In this document: one piece after another, positions 43,373 through 53,491 of the stretch
How the letters are laid out: the number at the start of each line of letters is the position of its first letter
Numbering within the stretch: position 1 is the first letter of the stretch
Assembly: GCA_018287875.1 (NCBI GenBank)
Contig: JAGVVL010000017.1
Location: forward strand, 3,162,001-3,226,000
DNA from: Nigrospora sphaerica
Taxonomy: Eukaryota > Ascomycota > Sordariomycetes > Amphisphaeriales > Apiosporaceae
DNA: 64,000 nucleotides
Direction: 5' to 3'
Translations under genes and position numbers: made by a program
Notes under the pieces: model-generated
What the model was told of the DNA's origin: nothing
The model's database searches: none
The model's input: only the letters and a program-made list of their open reading frames with translations

Positions 43373-46324
43373 ATGTCTGGAAAGCAATTCTTCCTCGCGG
43401 CCGTTGCCCTCGCGGGCGCCGCCAACGGCAACCCCATGGTCAAGCGCCACTACCAGGTTGAGCAGCCTCCTCCCAGCCCCGGCTACCCCGTTGAGAGCTT
43501 CCCGCCTCCCGGCCAGCCGACCACCTCGGTCGTCTTCAGCACCAGCACCACCGAGGCCGTTCGCAGCTCGACGCACTCGCTGCCCGTGGAGACGCCCTCG
43601 TACCCGGTGAAGCCCACGACCTCGACGGCTACCCAGCCCACCACGGTTGCTACCACCATGCCCGTTGAGTCCACCTCGACCAAGCCCGGCTACCCCGTGA
43701 ACTCGATCCCCCCCCCCAGCAGCACCAAGACCACTGCCACCACTGAGGCTGTGACGACCAGCTCGGCCACCAAGCCTACGCTGCCTGCTACCTACGGTGT
43801 CAGCTCGTCCACTGAGACCACCAGCACCAAGCCTGCTACCACCTCGGCCACCAAGCCCGTTGAGTCCACTTCGACCAAGCCCGGCTACCCCGTGGAATCG
43901 ATCCCCCCCCCCAGCAGCACCAAGACCACTGCCACCACTGAGGCTGTGACGACCAGCTCGGCCACCAAGCCTACGCTGCCTGCTACCTACGGTGTCAGCT
44001 CGTCCACTGAGACCACCAGCACCAAGCCTGCTACCACCTCGGCCACCAAGCCCGTTGAGTCCACCTCGACCAAGCCCGGCTACCCCGTGAACTCGATCCC
44101 CCCCCCCAGCAGCACCAAGACCACTGCCACCACTGAGGCTGTGACGACCAGCTCGGCCACCAAGCCCACGCTGCCTGCTACCTACGGTGTCAGCTCGTCC
44201 ACTGAGACCACCAGCACGGCCACCAAGCCCGCTACCACCTCGGCCACCAAGCCCGTTGAGTCGACGACCAGCTCGGCCACCAAGCCCACGCTGCCCGCCA
44301 CCTACGGTGTCAGCTCGTCCACCGAGACCACTAGCACGGCCACCAAGCCTGCTACCACCTCGGCCACCAAGCCTGCTACCACCTCGGCCACCAAGCCCGT
44401 GGAGTCGACCACCTCGAGCTGCACCGAGACCACTAGCACCGCTACCAAGCCCGCTACCACCTCGGCCACCAAGCCCGTGGAGTCGACGACCAGCTCGGCC
44501 ACCAAGCCTACGCTGCCTGCTACCTACGGTGTCAGCTCGTCCACTGAGACCACCAGCACGGCCACCAAGCCCGCTACCACCTCGGCCACCAAGCCTGTTG
44601 AGTCGACGACCAGCTCGGCCACCAAGCCCACGCTGCCTGCTACCTACGGTGTCAGCTCGTCCACTGAGACCACCAGCACGGCCACCAAGCCTGCTACCAC
44701 CTCGGCCACCAAGCCCGTGGAGTCGACCACCTCGAGCTGCACCGAGACGACCAGCACCGCTACCAAGCCCACTCTCCCCGTTGAGAGCGTCACGACCAGC
44801 ACGGCCACGAAGCCTACCCAGCCTGCTACCTACGGTGTCAGCTCTTCCACCGAGACGACCAGCACGGCCACTAAGCCTGCTACCACCTCGGCCACCAAGC
44901 CCGTTGAGTCGACGACCAGCTCGGCCACCAAGCCCACGCTGCCCGCCACCTACGGTGTCAGCTCGTCCACCGAGACCACTAGCACGGCCACCAAGCCCGC
45001 CACCACCTCGGCCACCAAGCCCGTGGAGTCGACCACCTCGAGCTGCACCGAGACCACTAGCACCGCTACCAAGCCCACCCTGCCCGTTGAGAGCGTCACG
45101 ACCAGCACGGCCACCAAGCCCACCGTTCCCGTGACCTACGGTGTCTCGACCTCGACCGGTACCACCACTCTGGCTACCAAGCCCGTCGAGTCCACCTCGA
45201 CCAAGCCCGGCTACCCCGTGGAATCGATCCCCCACACCCAGACGACCGCCACCACTGAGGCCGTTACCACTCCCCACGTGACCACTGGCTACAGCACGTC
45301 GACCATCTACACGACGCGTCCCGTCACCGTGACCTCGTGCCCCCCTGATGTGCCCAACTGCCCTACTGGTCACGTCACCACCGAGACGGTTCAGATTGGC
45401 ACCACCATCTGCCCCGTGACCGAGACTCACCCGGCTCAGCCCCCCACGACCCAGGCTATCACGACCCCCACGGCTCCCGGTCCTAGCGTGCCCATCACCA
45501 CCGAGGCCACCACGTACACCACGTACACCACCTACCTGACCTCGACCCGCACTGTCCACGTCCCCTGCGGCCCTGACATGCCCAACTGCGGCCCCAAGAC
45601 TGAGACCTACAGCGTCCCCATCGTGGCTACCACCTACCCGGCTCAGCCTCCCGCCGGCCAGACGTCGCAGCCCCCTAAGGCCCAGACCACCCCCCCGGCT
45701 GGCCAGACCTACCCGGTTCAGCCCCCGGCCCAGGGCACCAGCTCGACCAAGCCTGTTGAGGGTACCTCGACTGGCCCGGCCCAGCCTCCCGCCGGCCAGA
45801 CCTACCCGGCTCAGCCCCCGGCCCAGGGCACCTCGACTGGCCCGGCCCAGCCTCCCGCCGGCCAGACCTACCCGGCCCAGCCTCCCGCCGGCCAGACCTA
45901 CCCGGCTCAGCCCCCGGCCCAGGGCACCTCGACTGGCCCGGCCCAGCCTCCCGCCGGCCAGACCTACCCGGCCCAGCCTCCCGCCGGCGAGACCTACCCG
46001 GTTGTTCCCCCCCACGCCCAGACGACCTACCCGGCTGTTCCTCCCTCGTACCCCCAGAACAGCACCATGACGACGGCTACCCGCCCCGGCACTCAGCCCG
46101 TCCAGCCCCCGGTTCCCGTCACCGAGACCGAGCCCGTCATCGGCACCAAGACCTACCCCGTCGTCCCCCAGGCTCCTACCAGCCAGCCCCCGGCCGGCAC
46201 GACCACGGCTCCCGGCTACCCCACCACCAGCAAGCCCGTCGTTGAGGCCGGTGCCGCCTCGGCCCGCGCCATGACTGGTGTCGTTGCCGGTGTTGCCGCC
46301 GTCGCTGCCTTTTTCCTTCTGTAA
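43373..46324 (+). CDS. Mucin-like, GPI-anchored cell-wall protein, 983 residues
   Basis: One uninterrupted exon. The N-terminus (MSGKQFFLAAVALAGAANG) is a signal peptide, and a Lys-Arg pair at residues 24-25 could be cut by Kex2. The body is Ser/Thr/Pro-rich and should be heavily O-mannosylated. It holds three 65-residue tandem units (195-bp period from 43664), then several 40-residue units with TKPTLPATYGVSSSTETTST. A region with spaced Cys follows (VTVTSCPPDVPNCPTGH, TICPVTETH, VHVPCGPDMPNCGPKTETY), and after it a Pro/Gln array (GPAQPPAGQTYPAQPP). The C-terminus (AARAMTG-like stretch, then VVAGVAAVAAFFLL) is a hydrophobic tail preceded by small residues, as needed for GPI attachment. Its role is probably structural or adhesive on the cell surface; no adhesin domain is visible. 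The opposite strand is open for 1061 codons, an effect of repeated codons. Confidence 0.9.
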   Translation: MSGKQFFLAAVALAGAANGNPMVKRHYQVEQPPPSPGYPVESFPPPGQPTTSVVFSTSTTEAVRSSTHSLPVETPSYPVKPTTSTATQPTTVATTMPVESTSTKPGYPVNSIPPPSSTKTTATTEAVTTSSATKPTLPATYGVSSSTETTSTKPATTSATKPVESTSTKPGYPVESIPPPSSTKTTATTEAVTTSSATKPTLPATYGVSSSTETTSTKPATTSATKPVESTSTKPGYPVNSIPPPSSTKTTATTEAVTTSSATKPTLPATYGVSSSTETTSTATKPATTSATKPVESTTSSATKPTLPATYGVSSSTETTSTATKPATTSATKPATTSATKPVESTTSSCTETTSTATKPATTSATKPVESTTSSATKPTLPATYGVSSSTETTSTATKPATTSATKPVESTTSSATKPTLPATYGVSSSTETTSTATKPATTSATKPVESTTSSCTETTSTATKPTLPVESVTTSTATKPTQPATYGVSSSTETTSTATKPATTSATKPVESTTSSATKPTLPATYGVSSSTETTSTATKPATTSATKPVESTTSSCTETTSTATKPTLPVESVTTSTATKPTVPVTYGVSTSTGTTTLATKPVESTSTKPGYPVESIPHTQTTATTEAVTTPHVTTGYSTSTIYTTRPVTVTSCPPDVPNCPTGHVTTETVQIGTTICPVTETHPAQPPTTQAITTPTAPGPSVPITTEATTYTTYTTYLTSTRTVHVPCGPDMPNCGPKTETYSVPIVATTYPAQPPAGQTSQPPKAQTTPPAGQTYPVQPPAQGTSSTKPVEGTSTGPAQPPAGQTYPAQPPAQGTSTGPAQPPAGQTYPAQPPAGQTYPAQPPAQGTSTGPAQPPAGQTYPAQPPAGETYPVVPPHAQTTYPAVPPSYPQNSTMTTATRPGTQPVQPPVPVTETEPVIGTKTYPVVPQAPTSQPPAGTTTAPGYPTTSKPVVEAGAASARAMTGVVAGVAAVAAFFLL
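43664..44248 (+). repeat. 195-bp coding tandem repeat, three copies
   Basis: Units start at 43664, 43859 and 44054 (cccgttgagtccac...), and each encodes KPGYPV(N/E)SIPPPSS, TEAVTTSSATKPTLPATYG and a KPATTSATKPV end. The copies are almost identical at DNA level, so copy number is likely to vary between strains. Confidence 0.9.
45770..46010 (+). repeat. Pro/Gln-rich coding tandem repeat
   Basis: Repeated units encoding GPAQPPAGQTYPAQPP(AQGTST), with nearly identical DNA words (ggcccggcccagcctcccgc), in the C-terminal part of the mucin-like protein. Confidence 0.85.
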
Positions 46325-46349
46325 AGCAATTTCCCACATTTGACAGTCC

Positions 46350-46355
46350 AATAAA
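46350..46355 (+). terminator. Likely polyadenylation signal of the mucin-like gene
   Basis: The hexamer aataaa (within gtccaataaatgc) lies about 26 nt after the stop codon at 46322-46324. It fits a poly(A) signal by sequence and position; fungal signals are loose, so this is tentative. Confidence 0.4.
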
Positions 46356-47151
46356 TGCTTTTCGGGAGCAATCCCTCCTATACAATCTGACTTTTTTCTT
46401 CCTGTGTTGGCGACATTCTGAAGCAACAATTGTAACCTTTTGTCTTTCTCTTTGTTGACTTGAAAAGAAAAGAGGCGGGTGGTTTGGTGCTTTAGGGTAT
46501 GAGTGAGCAAAAAATACAACTTCAAAAATTACTTTTTGGATTAGAAGAAAAGAAGGCTCGCCCTCGGAATAAAAAAGTATAAAAAGTTCAGGATACGGGT
46601 TTTCGTGGACGAGAACAACACCCAGAAGGGGTATGATTGGCAACGAATCGGCGTCTTTTTTCTCCGCATAGCGATTGAAGGATACATAGCAATGGGATTT
46701 GTACCTAGCATTTTTAATAATTACTATTTCACACAAACAAGATCGTGTCCCGGCCTCTTTGCTCTTGTGTATCCTCGTGGCCCGCCCCTTCATCCACCCC
46801 GCCCTTGACGCTCTTGTGGCTTACTTCAGGATGCTGTGCTGTAGAAACCTGCCCCTCGTCTTTTGCCTTGTTCCTAACGGGAACGGTCTCCCGGTTGCTA
46901 TGTGTCATCAAGGCCGTCTTTTCTAGCTCCGGCCTGAGCACTTTGTGTATAGGTAGGTATCTAGGTGGGCAGAGTATGCGAGCACATAGTGGGTAGGTCT
47001 TATGAGCAGGGGTTTCAAGTCGTCCGGAGGCTCACATGTGGCAGGTCCCAGCAGTTGGGGGAGTAATAACAGCCATCGGAGATCCACGGGTTCCCGCAGA
47101 CCCTTGGCCCAGTGGCGTGAGTAGGAAACGCCAGCTTAAACCAGCCCCTCA

Positions 47152-47167
47152 CCCCCCCCCCCCCCCC
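47152..47167. repeat. Homopolymer of 16 C
   Basis: Uninterrupted C-run; the length is prone to sequencing error. Confidence 0.9.
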
Positions 47168-47481
47168 TTCTTGTTCCGGCATCGCGAGCGGTATGTGGCT
47201 TTGCGTCGTTGATGCGGCCCCGGAGGCTCTACGTTACGAGGGCCGATACCACGCCGGCATAGGGGCCACTTTGTCCCATCGAGCTACGGACCGTCGGTCT
47301 CCCCCATCGTTTTTCTCCATGGATCCCGACAGTTCGAGTGTCGATACGGGAGAACCCTAACTCTTAGAAAGCCCAGGATCTTCGAGGGGAGGCTTTGGTT
47401 TGGCTTCCGAGTGGGTGCCCGCGGCATCTCTTGGGCTTCGAAATGACGGAATAGGGGTGACCCACGTTGCGGGGTTTTACG

Positions 47482-47489
47482 ATATAATG
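47482..47489 (+). promoter_or_regulatory. TATA-like element of the 5S rRNA gene
   Basis: The word atataat lies about 29 bases upstream of the 5S start, the spacing known for the upstream TATA element of Neurospora 5S genes, which need it for RNA polymerase III transcription. Confidence 0.7.
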
Positions 47490-47511
47490 CAGTCAAAGCG
47501 ATATCTCTATC

Positions 47512-47630
47512 ACATACGACCATAGCTTCCAGAAAACTCGGGATCCCGTCCGCTCTCCCATAGATAAGCTGGAAAGCGCCGAATTAGTACTAGGGTCGGT
47601 GACGACCTGGGAATCCTCGGTGTTGTATGT
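47512..47630 (+). rRNA. 5S ribosomal RNA
   Basis: The 119-nt sequence begins acatacgaccata and ends gttgtatgt; the ends pair to form helix I (acatac with gtatgt). It carries the conserved gaaaactcgggatcccgtcc block (loop A to helix III), gctctcccatagataagc (box A/loop region), and gggtcggtgacgacc with gggaatcc (box C, loop E region). The wording is that of the Neurospora-type 5S genes, which are scattered singly in the genome instead of being in the rDNA repeat. It is followed by a T-run terminator. The internal promoter (A box, intermediate element, C box) appears intact, so the gene is probably active; I cannot rule out that it is one of the variant copies known in this lineage. Confidence 0.95.
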
Positions 47631-47635
47631 TTTTT
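47630..47635 (+). terminator. RNA polymerase III terminator of 5S rRNA
   Basis: Six T residues directly at the 3' end of the 5S sequence, the usual pol III stop signal. Confidence 0.9.
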
Positions 47636-48044
47636 GACATTTTTGTCGGTCGCCACCATATCTCGTAGTCGCCTAACTTGACTTGATGTGAACGGGTGTG
47701 CATGTGTTTACGGTATCGCCGTATTTTCGCGGCGTTGGGTGCCCCCTATAGGGTACCGGGCAAGCTTTTGAAACGCGAAGTCATTCCCAGTCATGCGTTT
47801 TGCGGTCGGCACTGTCGTTAGATGACGATGTACAGGTACCGAGGGTGGGCGGTGCGTATTGGGTCGTCCCTGAACTGCAGGCGAGGGAGGAAATTCATAT
47901 CACAGGTGGGTTCATACACGGCGCGAGAAGACGTGTCGCCTTGGTCACCTGCCTACGCATTAACCCAGCGAGAGAGGAGAATTATGGGCGTCACGGATTG
48001 CAGGGCATCTTGACGAGAGGGAGCAGCGTAGAGAGAGTCCCATG
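47636..48044. other. Intergenic between 5S rRNA and the AlkB-like gene
   Basis: No gene was seen; it contains the 3' side of the minus-strand AlkB-like gene. Confidence 0.55.
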
Positions 48045-49190
48045 TCATTTCATTTGCCTCACGTTCAGGTTGATGCGCTTGTTGCGCATCCAGCCCCTCC
48101 AGTCCTCGTACTTGCCTTCCCCGGCGGGCCAGTCGGCGAGGAAGTCGGGACAGGTGCCCTTCAGGACCTTGGGCACGCCGTGCCAGGCGTAGCGCGACTC
48201 CTGGGCCATGTAAATGGCGTCGCCGGAGCGGAGACGGAGTAGCAGGTAGGGGGCGCGTCCATGCTCGGCGGCAAGCGCGGGCGCGCGGTGCGCGTAGTCG
48301 TTGGGCGCAATCATGAAGAGGGCGTCGCAGCCGAGGCTGAGGCTAACGAGGCCCTTGTCCGTTGCTTCGCTGACGTCGCGGTGCATCATCATGGTGTCGC
48401 CGGGCGTGTAGAAGTTGACGATGGCGGCCTGCGCCGCCGTCTCGGGGAAGAGCGCCCGCAGGCAGCCGGCGATGTCGGCCGGAAAGGCCGGCATCACCTC
48501 CGCCCCCGTTGGGTACTCGCGGTTCGTCCAGTCGTACTGCCCACCCAGCGTCACCCAGCTGAGCTTGCGCTCCAGCACCTGCTTGACCGATAGCGGCTTG
48601 TGCACGGCCGGATCCTTGGGCTCGAACCGCACGTCCGCGTCGGGCGCCAGCGAGAAGAAGGACCGGTCCGCCCCCCCGCTCGCCTCTTCGGAGCCGCACG
48701 CACCGCCATCACCCTCTATGTAGGGTACGTGGTAGTGCAGATGCAGGTTCGTCTGATGGGTTGGATTGCTCAGGTCCCGGTGGGCCAGGCGCGACACCAG
48801 GGTCTTTTGCGCCCCGGGCGGGATGAGAGAGGGGAGGACGAGCAGGCCTGGGAGGGAAGGATTAGATGCTATCCATATCGAACGACCCCTGAAGCATGCA
48901 TTCAGGTACGTACCTGGAAGCAAGGGATGGAAGTAGATGGGGGCATCTTGGAGGTCCTGATCCGCCTTCCAGTCCGGGCCCTCCAGATGACCGAAGGCCT
49001 CTAAGAGCTTCTCCTTGGGAATGGAGCCGGCGGAGCGAAACTCCTTGGCCTTCTCGGGTACCGACAAGTCGTCAATGTCAGGGTGGCTGACGAAGGCGGC
49101 GTGGTCCGTCTTAGAATAGGCCTTCCAGATGCCCCTCAGCTCGTCCGAGGGCTGCTCATGGGCATCCAAGGTGGTGAGATCCAGAGTCAT
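48045..49190 (-). CDS. AlkB-like 2-oxoglutarate/Fe(II) dioxygenase (ALKBH1 type), two exons
   Basis: Exons 48914-49190 and 48045-48847 join to 1080 nt, 359 residues. The 66-nt intron (48848-48913; GTACGT...CCCAG) has no in-frame stop, but removing it gives FHPLLPGLLVLPSLIPP, the expected uninterrupted start of the catalytic region. The start ATG at 49190 was chosen because the N-terminus then resembles relatives (ELRGIWKAYSK); an ATG at 49271 is also in frame. Catalytic elements: VNFYTPGDTMMMHRDVSEA (HxD iron ligands), a distal His in YAWHGVPKV, and RINLNVR near the C-terminus (the 2-oxoglutarate-binding RxNxxxR). ALKBH1-type enzymes demethylate tRNA or DNA bases; the substrate here is unknown. 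No mitochondrial signal is obvious. Confidence 0.9.
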   Translation of the reverse strand: MTLDLTTLDAHEQPSDELRGIWKAYSKTDHAAFVSHPDIDDLSVPEKAKEFRSAGSIPKEKLLEAFGHLEGPDWKADQDLQDAPIYFHPLLPGTYLNACFRGRSIWIASNPSLPGLLVLPSLIPPGAQKTLVSRLAHRDLSNPTHQTNLHLHYHVPYIEGDGGACGSEEASGGADRSFFSLAPDADVRFEPKDPAVHKPLSVKQVLERKLSWVTLGGQYDWTNREYPTGAEVMPAFPADIAGCLRALFPETAAQAAIVNFYTPGDTMMMHRDVSEATDKGLVSLSLGCDALFMIAPNDYAHRAPALAAEHGRAPYLLLRLRSGDAIYMAQESRYAWHGVPKVLKGTCPDFLADWPAGEGKYEDWRGWMRNKRINLNVRQMK

Positions 49191-50618
49191 CGCTTGTGTC
49201 TGGGCCCTGCCTGGATGGACGGATGTGGTTGACACAAATCTGGGGTGTCGGCAGTCTTCCAGAGATACCACGAATAGAAGTGCGTATAGCCTTAGCTTTC
49301 CCAGAGGCTCTGATAGTACACCTTGCCAGCCTCAAGTCTCGATGCGTGGTGAGCGAGGCGGGCGGCAGGGTATGACTGCGGGTCCACAGCTGAATGAAGA
49401 AGACTCGGAGTTTAGATAAGCGCCGGTGCCAATTTGGATTTCAGCTGAGCTGTTGCCCAATAAGCAGAAGCGATAAGGGAGGTACACAGGCATGCGGGAA
49501 AGAGCAGTATTGCCAGACTGACAAAGGACTCCGGGTCCTATGCTGGATCCCATAAGATGGATTGTAATGGCCGCCGGCACGAACTGGTACCTGTCAAATG
49601 TTCCTCGGTACCTCTCGGTTCAGCCCTGCCCAGGGATGCGCAGGCTCTGACATCGATGGCGTGAGCGCGCAAGCGAAAGAACGCGCACGTCCTGGGCAAC
49701 TGCCCCAAACCGCGTTCTTCCGGGATTCTCGCGCGTTGATTCGTCAGAATGCCGATGGGAAAACACAGCCCAAAATCAACAATACTTTTGGGTAAAGTAC
49801 TTTAGCCAGCTGGTAACGGACCAGCGGTACGCGGCGACGTTGTGCATGGCCTGCACGTAAGAAGCCATCACCGAGTACTTCTTGGCATTCCAATGCACCG
49901 ACCCGAGATCCAGCGAGGGAGGAATCGTTCAAATCTTGGACGGTTTCCCGGTTGTCTGGAACTTTGTCCAATTCGCAACAGCACCCTCGCTTTCACCTAA
50001 AGTAAGTACGTGCAGGTGCTTCTTCTTAGTGCAGGTTGCAGCTGCAAGCAGGCGCAGCAGCTGCAGAGAGCAAAAGCAGGTGCGGCAGGTGTAGACGGGA
50101 AAAGCGGTGGATGCTGTATGTACCTACGAGATCGCTCAATTGACAGGGCTGTTTACGTCTGCACGCACTTGAGCATCCATCTCCTTACAGCCACTTTATT
50201 TTATCCATCCACCCATCATCCGGTCCCTGTCTCCGACAAGCCGTCGTCCGTTCGTGGCATTGCGTCTGTGAGGACCGTGCTGACATCGGTGCCTGGTCGG
50301 GTGCTGTTCCTACTAAAATTCAAGTACCGTACTTGGTTGTGCCCCTCCTTGTCTCGCCTTTCTGCCCCCGGCCTGGCTCCTAAATATCCCAACTATCCTG
50401 ATCGACGCCCCGCCGTCCCTCGGAAGCACCTCGACGGTTTTCTGCAACGGGCAATCCAATCCGCCAGCGCCACGCTCTGAACCGATCCCGGCCATCATTT
50501 CTCCCTGCCGACAACTGTGTCCGTACCTGGGCACCGACCGACCAATCGACCAACCAACTTACCGACCGGCCGTCCGCCATCGCAACTCTCGCAACTGCAA
50601 TCCACTCCTAGCGTCGCC
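49191..50618. other. Divergent intergenic region, no supported gene
   Basis: It holds the promoters of the AlkB-like gene (-) and Cdk1 (+). The last 150 bases are C/A-rich with repeated ccgacc/ccaac words and form the probable Cdk1 leader. Confidence 0.55.
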
Positions 50619-51693
50619 ATGGAGAACTACCAGAAGCTCGAGAAGATAGGTGAAGGTAAGTTTGTCATGATGCCGTGCCGCCAACACCACAGCCCCGTTC
50701 GCTTCTGCTACTTTCTGCCTTCCTGCCCTCGCTTGCCCTCGGCCGCGATTGCTAAACCCAACTCCCCTTCCAGGCACCTATGGTGTGGTTTATAAGGCTC
50801 GCGATCTTGCCCACGATGGCCGCATCGTGGCGCTGAAGAAGATTCGCCTCGAGGCGGAAGACGAGGGCGTCCCTAGTACCGCCATTCGCGAGATTTCGCT
50901 GCTCAAGGAGATGCGAGACGACAACATCGTACAGCTGTTCAACATTGTTCACGCCGACGGCCACAAGCTCTACCTCGTCTTCGAGTTCCTCGACCTCGAC
51001 CTCAAGAAGTATATGGAGGCTCTGCCCGTCAGCGACGGCGGTCGCGGCAAAGCCCTGCCCGAAGGCTCGAGCCCCTCGCTGGGCCGATTGGGCCTGGGCG
51101 ATGCTATCATCAAGAAGTTCATGAGCCAGCTCTGCGAGGGCGTTCGCTACTGCCACAGCCACCGTGTCATTCACCGCGACCTGAAGCCCCAAAACCTGCT
51201 CATCAATAAGGAGGGTAACTTGAAACTGGCCGACTTCGGTCTCGCTCGTGCTTTCGGTGTTCCCCTGCGCACCTACACCCACGAGGTCGTTACGCTCTGG
51301 TACCGTGCGCCCGAGATTCTGCTGGGAGGCCGCCAGTACGCCACGGGTGTCGACATGTGGTCGGTGGGCTGCATCTTCGCCGAGATGTGCACCCGCAAGC
51401 CTCTCTTCCCCGGTGACTCAGAGATCGATCAGATCTTCAAGACGTTCCGCCTCCTAGGCACACCGACCGAGGAGAACTGGCCCGGCGTCACGTCTTATCC
51501 CGACTTCAAGGCGTCTTTCCCTAAGTGGCAGCGCGACTTTTCCCAGCCCCTCTGCACAAACCTCGGTAAGGACGGCCTAGAGCTCTTGGAGCTGACGCTG
51601 AAGTACGATCCCGCTGGCCGAATTTCGGCAAAGCAAGCCTGCAACCACCGCTACTTCGACCCGCGCCCCGCCGAGGAAGAGGAGGACTATTGA
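50619..51693 (+). CDS. cdc2: Cyclin-dependent kinase 1 (Cdc2/Cdc28), two exons
   Basis: Exons 50619-50655 and 50774-51693 join to 957 nt, 318 residues. The 118-nt intron (GTAAGT...TTCCAG) falls inside the glycine loop, and splicing restores [13 protein letters not shown] (residues 11-23). The hallmark PSTAIRE helix is perfect ([16 protein letters not shown]), as are VALKKIRL (ATP-binding Lys), [11 protein letters not shown] (catalytic loop), [10 protein letters not shown], and the activation loop [15 protein letters not shown] with the CAK-target Thr. The inhibitory Thr-Tyr pair in GTYG is present. A short insert ([19 protein letters not shown]) between the hinge and helix D is typical of filamentous fungi. 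The acidic tail EEEEDY is unusual but short. This is the main cell-cycle kinase, which binds B-type cyclins and Suc1/Cks1; it acts in nucleus and cytoplasm. Confidence 0.97.
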
Positions 51694-53304
51694 AGAGCAT
51701 ACGAAGTTACGACTGGCCCGAAAAATGCTTGCTCATCATGGCGGAGAGCACGGCATATTTTCTGGCTTTTCAGGATAGTCAAGACATGGCCACGTGTTTG
51801 GCTGGTGCCAGAGATGAGGACGGCATTGCTCGTGCAGAAACCGGGCCTGCTGCTGCACGCGCGGTCTCCCGTGCTGCCGGTGTTTCTCCCTGCCCGACTT
51901 GTGCATTCGAGGCGCAGCGAAGGGGAGCGTTGTGTGGGGGGCGGCTGGACTGTCGGGGGAACGAGTTGGTGGCCAGCACATGGCGTAGCGAAGGAATATC
52001 TAAGCGCTGAATATGCTAGAACGCGTTACGTGTACGCGATGCGTCACATTGGGGCTCCCTCGACAAACGTCAATTCCAGGGGCATCTTCTGGTACCCTAT
52101 ACTTTCGAGGAATGCCGGCAAAGCTAGGCTTGGTCCTGCTCTTCATTGCGTTTTAGGCCAGCAGACACTAAGCGTACTTGTGATCAAGTGGCGCAAAGTA
52201 AATGAATTGACCTTGTCTCAGCGATTGGTAGTGGTACCTCCTCTTGATCGCGCAAACATGAGCATGTGTCTTCCACTACGTTGATACTATTATGCACAAT
52301 GCTGAGGAAAAGATGGAATGGTCCAGCATGGTTGCAGTCATGTCCTTCTCGTATCCTGATGGATTCAATCCAGACCAGAAGGATCGGTCGATGCACTCTG
52401 GAAGGGAACAGATGCAGTCCCGGGTTCGGTTTGCAATCAACAAGGCCATAGGCGAACTGGCCAACGCTCGAGAGGGGCGCCAAGCCAAAAGAAGACATGA
52501 ACGGAGTTTTAACTCATGGTTAGGCCTTAGGGCGTTTCGTACTCGGTCTTTCATCATGACGCACCTTGCTGCCTTATTCCGTTGGCTTAAGTTCTTTTGT
52601 ACTTTTGCTTTTCTCTCCCTCTTTCACCCCTCCTCATAGCGCGGGCACCCAAGTCGCCCCCACTGCGCCGCCGGAATCAACAGGTTGGACTCGCGTCGTC
52701 TGCCGCCGCCGGGCCCGGAGAATGAAGGCGGAGCAGAGGCCGCGAGGTGTTGGTCGGGCCCGCGCGGTCCACGGTGAACATCGCGACCCCCATTTCGCCG
52801 TGGCCATTCCTCCCACGTCGTGTTCCGCCCCCGCGGGGGGTATCCCCCGGCGCATTGGTGCTTTTCGGCTCTGCGCGGGTTGCCCTGATTGACTAGCTGT
52901 ATTCGACACGGCGTTCCCGCTTGTTGCCGGCTGTTGAACAAGTTCGAATGGGGCCGTAAAACCATCGGGCGATTCGGGTGCAGGTATTCTGCTATGTGTC
53001 TGGTCCCTCCCATGTCGAATCCCTCGACCCCCTCCTGGGACGTGTGGGTTTCGACGAACTGTCGCCCCCGTCTTTTGTGCGTCGCCGGTCCTTGCCTCGC
53101 CAAAGTACGCAACCCCTTCCAGGACAGGAGCACGGCGGCAACGACAAGGAAGCAGATTCCACGCCGCTTTCTCTGTGGGTCCGACCCTCACAAATAGCGC
53201 CATCCGGCTTCCCAGCCGTAAAAATAACGACCCCCACGACCACGGCAATCGCCGCGGTCCATCACCCCCGCGTTTTCTCGACCCCTGAAAGTTAACCAAG
53301 CTCT
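51694..53304. other. Convergent intergenic region, no supported gene
   Basis: It lies between the 3' ends of Cdk1 (+) and the seven-helix protein gene (-). Frames of 100-220 codons occur on both strands but lack motifs. Confidence 0.55.
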
Positions 53305-53454
53305 TTAGCTTCCCGGGTTCCCTTTTTCCGGTACGTCGCCAGTGGCCACCAGCCCCCCGCGCCCTTCGTCGTCATCCTGCGCGGCGTCCGATGACGGCCC
53401 CCGGCACGCCCAGCAGCCCGAGGCCGGAGTGGCCGCCCGCGGGGCGGCGGTGCA

Positions 53455-53491
<37 letters not shown>

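Larger units (their letters stand above)
46325..47481. other. Intergenic, no supported gene
   Basis: AT-rich just after the mucin-like gene (3' UTR, with aataaa in ccaataaatgc near 46351, a likely polyadenylation signal), then mixed. A C-run of 16 lies at 47152-47167. No gene was seen. Confidence 0.6.

Noticed and set aside
43340..46525. 1061-codon open frame on the minus strand opposite the mucin-like gene
   Set aside because: It is a Gly/Arg/Leu-rich mirror of the repeated codons on the plus strand, with no signal peptide or domain. The plus frame has a signal peptide, Cys blocks and a GPI tail.
52292..52639. 115-codon plus-strand frame after Cdk1
   Set aside because: No recognised motif, and the minus strand is open over the same region with equally plausible sequence.
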